A DNA stretch of 64,000 bases from Coriobacteriaceae bacterium AM100-PB1-1D-6A (GTDB lineage Bacteria; Actinomycetota; Coriobacteriia; Coriobacteriales; Coriobacteriaceae): assembly GCA_027660625.1 (NCBI GenBank), contig JAQDNC010000007.1:5351-69350 (forward strand), in the 5' to 3' direction. The notes beneath the pieces are model-generated. The model saw only the letters and a list, made by a program, of their open reading frames with translations, searched no databases and was not told the DNA's origin. Positions within the stretch are counted from its first letter, which is position 1. Every line of letters begins with the position of its first letter. The translations under genes and the position numbers were made by a program. Below, piece after piece: positions 59,366-64,000 of the stretch.

Positions 59366-60340
59366 TTAGCCCAGGACGCGGGCCATGCGTGCCTTGAACT
59401 CGGAAAGGAAGCGCGGGGCATCAACGGTCAGCGCCACAAGCGCGCTCTTGTCGGGATCTGCCACACGGCGCTCATCGCAGATGGTGCGACCGCGGTACTC
59501 GCCCAGCAGGTCGACGCGTAGATTGCAGCCGAGCGCACCCACGAGCGTGGGATCGATTGCCACGGCAACAGCCAGCGGATCGTGCAGCGCACAACCACCC
59601 AGGTAAGGTGCGTTCATCTCGTACGAGCCAATGTAGTGCTCGACCATGCTCGCAAACGCGCAGCCGGCCATAGTGCCCGAGCCCGTCCAGCCGGCAATAT
59701 CGCGGCGCGTGAGCACCACGCGATGCGTCACATCCAAACCCACCATGGTGAGCTTGCGGCCCGAGCGCAGCACGGCATCGGCAGCCTCGGGGTCGCTCGC
59801 CATGTTGGCCTCGGCGCCCGCGCTCACGTTACCGGGCACGGTCAGGGCGCCGCCCATCACCACCACGCGGCCGATAGACATCATCGCGGCCGCATCGCGC
59901 TCCAGGGCGAGCGCCAGATTGGAGAGCGGGCCGGTCGCCACATAGACCAGGTCGGGGCCATAGGTGCGCGCGGCATCGATCAGATAATCGACCGCAGCGT
60001 TGCCGTCGGCCGACGTTGCCCCCACCGGCTCATAGGGCGACGCGGGCACGCTCGCACCGCCGATGCCGTTCTTGCCGTGGATGAGCGTGGTTGACGCCGG
60101 CGGCGTATAGGGCTCGGTCGCCTTAATGGGGCGGTCGGCACCCAGATACACCGGCACCTCGGGACGACCCAACAGGTCAAGCACCGCCAAGCAGTTATGC
60201 GCCGACTGGTCGACGCGCACGTTGCCAAAACACGTGGTTATGCCGACGAGCTCCACCTCGGGGCTCGCAACGGCATAGGCGAGCGCCATCGCATCGTCCA
60301 CACCCATATCCAGATCAAGGATCAGCTTCTTAATTGCCAT
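59366..60340 (-). CDS. Inosine-uridine preferring nucleoside hydrolase
   Basis: A 324-residue hydrolase that splits ribonucleosides to base and ribose. The calcium and ribose-binding motif is DLDMGVDDAMAL near the N-terminus, with VVVMGGAL in the middle and GCALHDPLAVAVAIDPT at the end. It lies four bases after the ribokinase gene; together they would release ribose and phosphorylate it. Substrate preference among purine and pyrimidine nucleosides is not evident. Confidence 0.94.
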   Translation of the reverse strand: MAIKKLILDLDMGVDDAMALAYAVASPEVELVGITTCFGNVRVDQSAHNCLAVLDLLGRPEVPVYLGADRPIKATEPYTPPASTTLIHGKNGIGGASVPASPYEPVGATSADGNAAVDYLIDAARTYGPDLVYVATGPLSNLALALERDAAAMMSIGRVVVMGGALTVPGNVSAGAEANMASDPEAADAVLRSGRKLTMVGLDVTHRVVLTRRDIAGWTGSGTMAGCAFASMVEHYIGSYEMNAPYLGGCALHDPLAVAVAIDPTLVGALGCNLRVDLLGEYRGRTICDERRVADPDKSALVALTVDAPRFLSEFKARMARVLG

Positions 60341-60344
60341 TGTT

Positions 60345-61340
60345 CTACTCCGCTTCTCCGTCTTGTACTAAATCGTCTAAATCAAACACGCGCTCAACTT
60401 CGGCACGCGTGGGAATCGACTGCTGTGCGCCCAGGCGCGACACCGTCACCGCCGCGGCGCGTGCGCCCACCGCCATGCACTCAAAGAGCGGCAGGCCCTC
60501 CAGACGAGCTTCAGCAAGCGCACCGATAAATGTATCGCCCGCGGCCGTCGTATCGACCACCGCACTCGAAAGCGCCGGCATGCGCAGCAGCTCACCGTCA
60601 TCGCCAAGCGTAACCGACCCGGCGCCGCCCAACGTGATGACCGCAGCTCCGGCACCCTTGACGAGCAGGGCATTGAGCGCCGCGACGCAGCTCGCATCAT
60701 CCGCGGGCAAGATGCCCGTCAGCACCTGGCACTCAGTCTCGTTGGGGCAGACCAGGTCGGCTGCAGACCAGACCTCCGCAGGCAACTCACAGGCAGGCGC
60801 TGGATTAAAGACCGTATAGAACCCCAGCTCGTGAGCGCAAACAAGCACCTCGGCAGTCGCCGCAAGGTCACATTCGCCCTGGGCGATAAAGACGCTTCCG
60901 GCAGCCGGGGCAATCTCGCTGGCGTCGCCGTCGAGCTCATCGGCCACCAGGCGTCTCAGCGCGCGGGCAACGTCCTCGCCCGCAAGCGCATGATTGGCGC
61001 CCGGCGACAGCACGATGCGGTTGTCGCCCTCACAGCGAATGATGGTCGCCGTTCCCGTCTCCACATCATCGCGACGCGCCACAAAGTCACAGTCCACGCC
61101 AGCATCTTGGAGCCCCGCCACGAGCGACATGCCAAACGCATCGCGCCCGACCGCGCCGATCATGCACGTGCGCGCGCCCATGCGTGCAGCTGCCACGGCC
61201 TGGTTGGCGCCCTTACCGCCGGCATTGCTGATAAATCCGCTGCCGCCGACGGTCTCGCCCGCACGCGGCATGCGCTCGCACGCCACCGAAAGGTCCATGT
61301 TCATGCTGCCGAACACCGCAACGATGCCGCAATCTGCCAT
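60345..61340 (-). CDS. rbsK: Ribokinase
   Basis: A 331-residue PfkB-family sugar kinase. N-terminal [10 protein letters not shown], the substrate motif [17 protein letters not shown] and the catalytic [12 protein letters not shown] identify ribokinase. It makes ribose-5-phosphate from the ribose freed by the nucleoside hydrolase encoded immediately downstream. AGGAGG precedes the ATG. Confidence 0.94.
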   Translation of the reverse strand: MADCGIVAVFGSMNMDLSVACERMPRAGETVGGSGFISNAGGKGANQAVAAARMGARTCMIGAVGRDAFGMSLVAGLQDAGVDCDFVARRDDVETGTATIIRCEGDNRIVLSPGANHALAGEDVARALRRLVADELDGDASEIAPAAGSVFIAQGECDLAATAEVLVCAHELGFYTVFNPAPACELPAEVWSAADLVCPNETECQVLTGILPADDASCVAALNALLVKGAGAAVITLGGAGSVTLGDDGELLRMPALSSAVVDTTAAGDTFIGALAEARLEGLPLFECMAVGARAAAVTVSRLGAQQSIPTRAEVERVFDLDDLVQDGEAE

Positions 61341-61526
61341 GGAAACCTCCTCGTCCGCGGGCTCTGCGCCCGCTGTTGGCCGTCAATCGTGCGCTCTCGC
61401 GCCTCTATAACTTTAGTTCACTTTGATGTGAACGCGCGCTTGAGCTTGCACCGGCAGCAAGCATTCACAGGAGCAGGCGGCTACAATGAAGGCGTGCTGA
61501 TTATTCTCGTCATTGGATGAAGTTTT

Positions 61527-63743
61527 ATGGAACAATTCCCGCGATCGAGCTCACGCAGCTCACGCCACGCGAGCGATCAACGAGCGCCGCACGAACGTTC
61601 GCGCGCTAACCGACAAGCCACCGAGCCGAGCCGAGCCGCAGGCTCTCATCGCGTGCCCGCCAACAAGGGTGATCGCACCAACAGCGCTGCAAAAGAACAG
61701 GCGCCCACGCGCCCCAAATCTCGCTATATCCCCGCCCTCGACGGCCTGCGCACGCTTGCCGTCGTCGCAGTGGTGCTCTATCACCTCAACCTCACGTGGG
61801 CTCAGGGCGGCCTGCTCGGCGTCACGATCTTCTTTGTGCTTTCGGGCTATCTGATCACGCGCTTGCTGCTCAACGAAGTCGCTAAGACCGGTCGCATCGA
61901 CCTTAAGAGCTTCTGGATTCGCCGCATCCGTCGCCTGGTCCCCGCCGTGGTAACGGTAGTGTTCGTGACCTGCGCGCTGTGCACCATCTTTAACCACGTG
62001 ATGCTCACCAAGATGCGTCCCGACATTCTGCCGTCGCTGCTGTTCTTTAACAACTGGTGGCAGATTATGCAGGACGTCTCGTACTTCAACGCCCTGGGCG
62101 ACCCCTCGCCGCTTACGCACTTTTGGTCGCTCGCCATCGAGGAACAGTTCTACCTGGTTTGGCCACCGCTGCTGCTCGCTATGGTATCCATGCACATGAG
62201 CAAGCCCAACACGCGCCGCATGGTTCTGGGCCTGGCTGCTGTCTCCGCCATCGCCATGATGGTGCTCTATAACCCTGCCGCCGACCCCAGCCGCGTGTAC
62301 TACGGCACCGACACCCGCGTCTTCTCGCTGCTGCTGGGCGCCTGGATGGCCTTTATCCCCGATCGCGACCTGGCGCCGGTGCGTCTCGCTCATCGCTTGG
62401 GACTCAATCGCCTGGCTGGCGCCGCCAAGCATGGCAAGAACGCCGAGGGCAAGCCTGGCAAGAAGGTCGACGAATCAGCCGATACCACCCCGGCACAGCC
62501 GAGCGCCCTCGTGCGCTTTTGGTCCTCGCCCGCATCCATCAATGTGTTGGGCGTCGTGGGTCTGGTTGGCCTTGCCGCCATGGTCGCGCTCACCAACGGC
62601 TACACCGCGTTTCAGTATCGCGGCGGCACGCTGTTATGCTCCATCCTCACGCTCATGGTCATCGCCGCCTGCGTACAGCCCCAGAGCTTGGTCGCGCGCG
62701 CTCTTGCCGCCGAGCCGCTCGTGTGGGTCGGCAAGCGCTCGTACAGTATCTATCTGTGGCACTATCCGCTGCTGCTGCTTATGAACCCGGTCGCCAACAT
62801 CAACGATACGCCCTGGTGGCAGTACATCTTGCAGGTACTTGTGGTGGTCGCCGTGGCAGAGTGCTGCTATCGCTTTATCGAGACTCCGTTTAGGAAAGGC
62901 GCCTTTGGGCGCACCGTTTCCGAGTTCCGCGACGGAACCGCCACGCCCGCAAGCTGGGTGCGTGCGCATATTCCCGTGTGCGCCACTTGCGGCGTCGTGC
63001 TGATCATTGCCCTAGGAGGCCTCATCTTTGTGCCGGAGACCTCCGCGTTAAGTGGTGAAGGTGCCGAAATCCTCAACAAAGAAGCCAAGAATACCGCACC
63101 CAAAGACCAGCAGGCAGCCGACGACACCGACAAGGACAACGACGGCTTCCCCGACGGATCCTACGACCTGCTGATGATCGGCGACTCCGTGTCGCTGCGC
63201 GCCGTCGATTCCTTTGACGGCGTGTTCCCCCACAGTCACATCGATGCCGAAAAGGGCCGCCAGTTCGATGCAGGCCGCGCAACATTTGAGGGCTATCTCC
63301 AACAGAACCTTGCCGGCAAGGTCGTGGTCTTTGCACTGGGCACCAATGGTCTGGTAACTGATGACCAGATCGATGCCATCATGGCCGATGCCGGCGACAA
63401 GCGTATCGTCGCGTTTGTGAACACACGCAGTCCGCAGCCGTGGGTGGGTTCCACCAACCAGGCTATCGCAAATGCCGCCACGCGCTACAAGAACGTGCGC
63501 GTTATCGACTGGTACGGATACAGCGCCAATCGCAACGACCTGTTCGACGGCGACGGCACGCACCTGTCGACTACCGGCGTGACCGAGTACCTCAATCTCA
63601 TCCACGATGCAGTCAAGAAAGACCTGCCCGTGCACCCCGAGGACCACGTTAACGATCCGCAACCGGCAGCCGTCAAGTCCGCCGGCGACGCGCTCGTCAA
63701 CGCTCTCGCCTACAAGCCGCACAAGCTCGGCGGCGACAAGTAA
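61527..63743 (+). CDS. Acyltransferase 3 with C-terminal SGNH domain (OatA-like)
   Basis: A 738-residue envelope acetyltransferase. Residues 1-65 are a charged, Ser/Arg-rich cytoplasmic tail; the acyltransferase 3 domain (about 66-500, starting YIPALDGLRTLAVVAVVLYH) has about eleven membrane helices; the external SGNH domain (about 545-700) has GDS in LLMIGDSVSL, N in LGTNG and the DXXH pair in DGTHLS. It probably O-acetylates peptidoglycan or a surface glycan, giving lysozyme resistance. Weak ribosome site (GGATGAAG). Single gene, divergent from ribokinase. Confidence 0.92.
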   Translation: MEQFPRSSSRSSRHASDQRAPHERSRANRQATEPSRAAGSHRVPANKGDRTNSAAKEQAPTRPKSRYIPALDGLRTLAVVAVVLYHLNLTWAQGGLLGVTIFFVLSGYLITRLLLNEVAKTGRIDLKSFWIRRIRRLVPAVVTVVFVTCALCTIFNHVMLTKMRPDILPSLLFFNNWWQIMQDVSYFNALGDPSPLTHFWSLAIEEQFYLVWPPLLLAMVSMHMSKPNTRRMVLGLAAVSAIAMMVLYNPAADPSRVYYGTDTRVFSLLLGAWMAFIPDRDLAPVRLAHRLGLNRLAGAAKHGKNAEGKPGKKVDESADTTPAQPSALVRFWSSPASINVLGVVGLVGLAAMVALTNGYTAFQYRGGTLLCSILTLMVIAACVQPQSLVARALAAEPLVWVGKRSYSIYLWHYPLLLLMNPVANINDTPWWQYILQVLVVVAVAECCYRFIETPFRKGAFGRTVSEFRDGTATPASWVRAHIPVCATCGVVLIIALGGLIFVPETSALSGEGAEILNKEAKNTAPKDQQAADDTDKDNDGFPDGSYDLLMIGDSVSLRAVDSFDGVFPHSHIDAEKGRQFDAGRATFEGYLQQNLAGKVVVFALGTNGLVTDDQIDAIMADAGDKRIVAFVNTRSPQPWVGSTNQAIANAATRYKNVRVIDWYGYSANRNDLFDGDGTHLSTTGVTEYLNLIHDAVKKDLPVHPEDHVNDPQPAAVKSAGDALVNALAYKPHKLGGDK

Positions 63744-63767
63744 CGCGCAGCCAAATCTGCTTACACC

Positions 63768-63805
63768 CGCAGGGGGCGTCGGCCACGGCCGACGCCCCCT
63801 GCGGC
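63768..63805 (+). terminator. Hairpin after the acyltransferase gene
   Basis: A perfect 18-bp stem, CCGCAGGGGGCGTCGGCC with GGCCGACGCCCCCTGCGG, loop of two bases. No U-tract follows, so it may act as a barrier or as a REP-like element instead of a classical terminator. Confidence 0.65.
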
Positions 63806-64000
63806 AGTTAGGGACGCTCCTTATGTGCCGGCACTTAGGGACACTCCTGACACAGCCGAGGAACGCCCTCCTTGTAACCGAATTCTGGACGCCTCGCCGC
63901 CCCGAGCGTTGTTTCCAAGCCCCAAAATCGCTCTTTTCGAGCCGGCTCCAAGAGGTCGTGGGCAAAAAGGGCAAATATGAGTACTGTTACCATTTTAGTA
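63806..64000. other. Intergenic end of the window
   Basis: No gene is supported. A direct repeat TTAGGGACRCTCCT occurs twice (about 63808 and 63835), related to the AGTGTCCC motif near families D and F. The last bases read, on the minus strand, ACTAAAATGGTAACA, close to the AAAATGGTGACA near position 69. The segment probably holds part of a repeat continuing outside the window. Confidence 0.35.

Overview
The window is a high-G+C Gram-positive chromosome segment that most resembles a gut Coriobacteriia genome, probably Collinsella. This is inferred from the dnaK-grpE-dnaJ-hspR heat-shock operon ending in a MerR-type repressor, the mannose-type PTS with a DUF956 protein, DUF5692 and DUF4867 genes, NiFe-hydrogenase maturation genes and the codon use. 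No sequence search was possible. Genes are tightly packed and most stops are followed by strong hairpins.

Layout. 1-4.2 kb: A+T-rich stretch, tRNA-Arg(CCT), mannose-family PTS operon manXYZ plus DUF956. 4.2-9.4 kb: hypA behind a large Fe-S/FAD oxidoreductase, divergent from a TetR regulator and a DUF5692 membrane protein. 9.6-19 kb: a membrane-anchored unknown, a 57-residue gene, clpB, a palindrome-rich islet with two anchored orphan proteins, and an aconitase-family hydratase. 19-24 kb: heat-shock operon and a 2[4Fe-4S] ferredoxin. 24.6-28.6 kb: NAD operon nadA-nadB-nadC-niaR behind a perfect 44-bp operator-like palindrome. 28.7-32 kb: LytTR/GHKL two-component pair, an unknown protein, thioredoxin. 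32-38.9 kb: nickel regulator nikR and hypF-hypC-hypD-hypE, then a HAD phosphatase. 39-44 kb: lipoprotein, PTS IIA(Glc), truncated SIS/RpiR gene, Fic protein with its own operator, pyrE. 44-47.5 kb: Mg2+ P-type ATPase and a LuxR remnant. 47.6-51.9 kb: zinc-ribbon/SPFH membrane cluster. 52-56 kb: 7TM sensor, histidine kinase and response regulator operon. 56-64 kb: 6-phospho-beta-glucosidase, DUF4867, luxS, nucleoside hydrolase with ribokinase, and an OatA-like acyltransferase.

Physiology: PTS sugar and nucleoside ribose use, de novo NAD synthesis under NiaR, nickel/hydrogenase maturation, and HspR-type heat-shock control with one shared 25-bp palindrome before both dnaK and clpB.

The least explained content is intergenic. 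At least six families of palindromic repeats recur. One, about 169 nt with three copies (19161, 38964, 42823), shows compensatory base changes in three helices and strictly conserved unpaired segments, as expected of a structured RNA; each copy lies at the 3' end of a minus-strand gene. A second family (five copies) obeys the same 3'-end rule. A third forms hairpin arrays with an 80-81 bp period. A single-copy nested fold lies between hypD and hypE. These are the best candidates for undescribed biology here.
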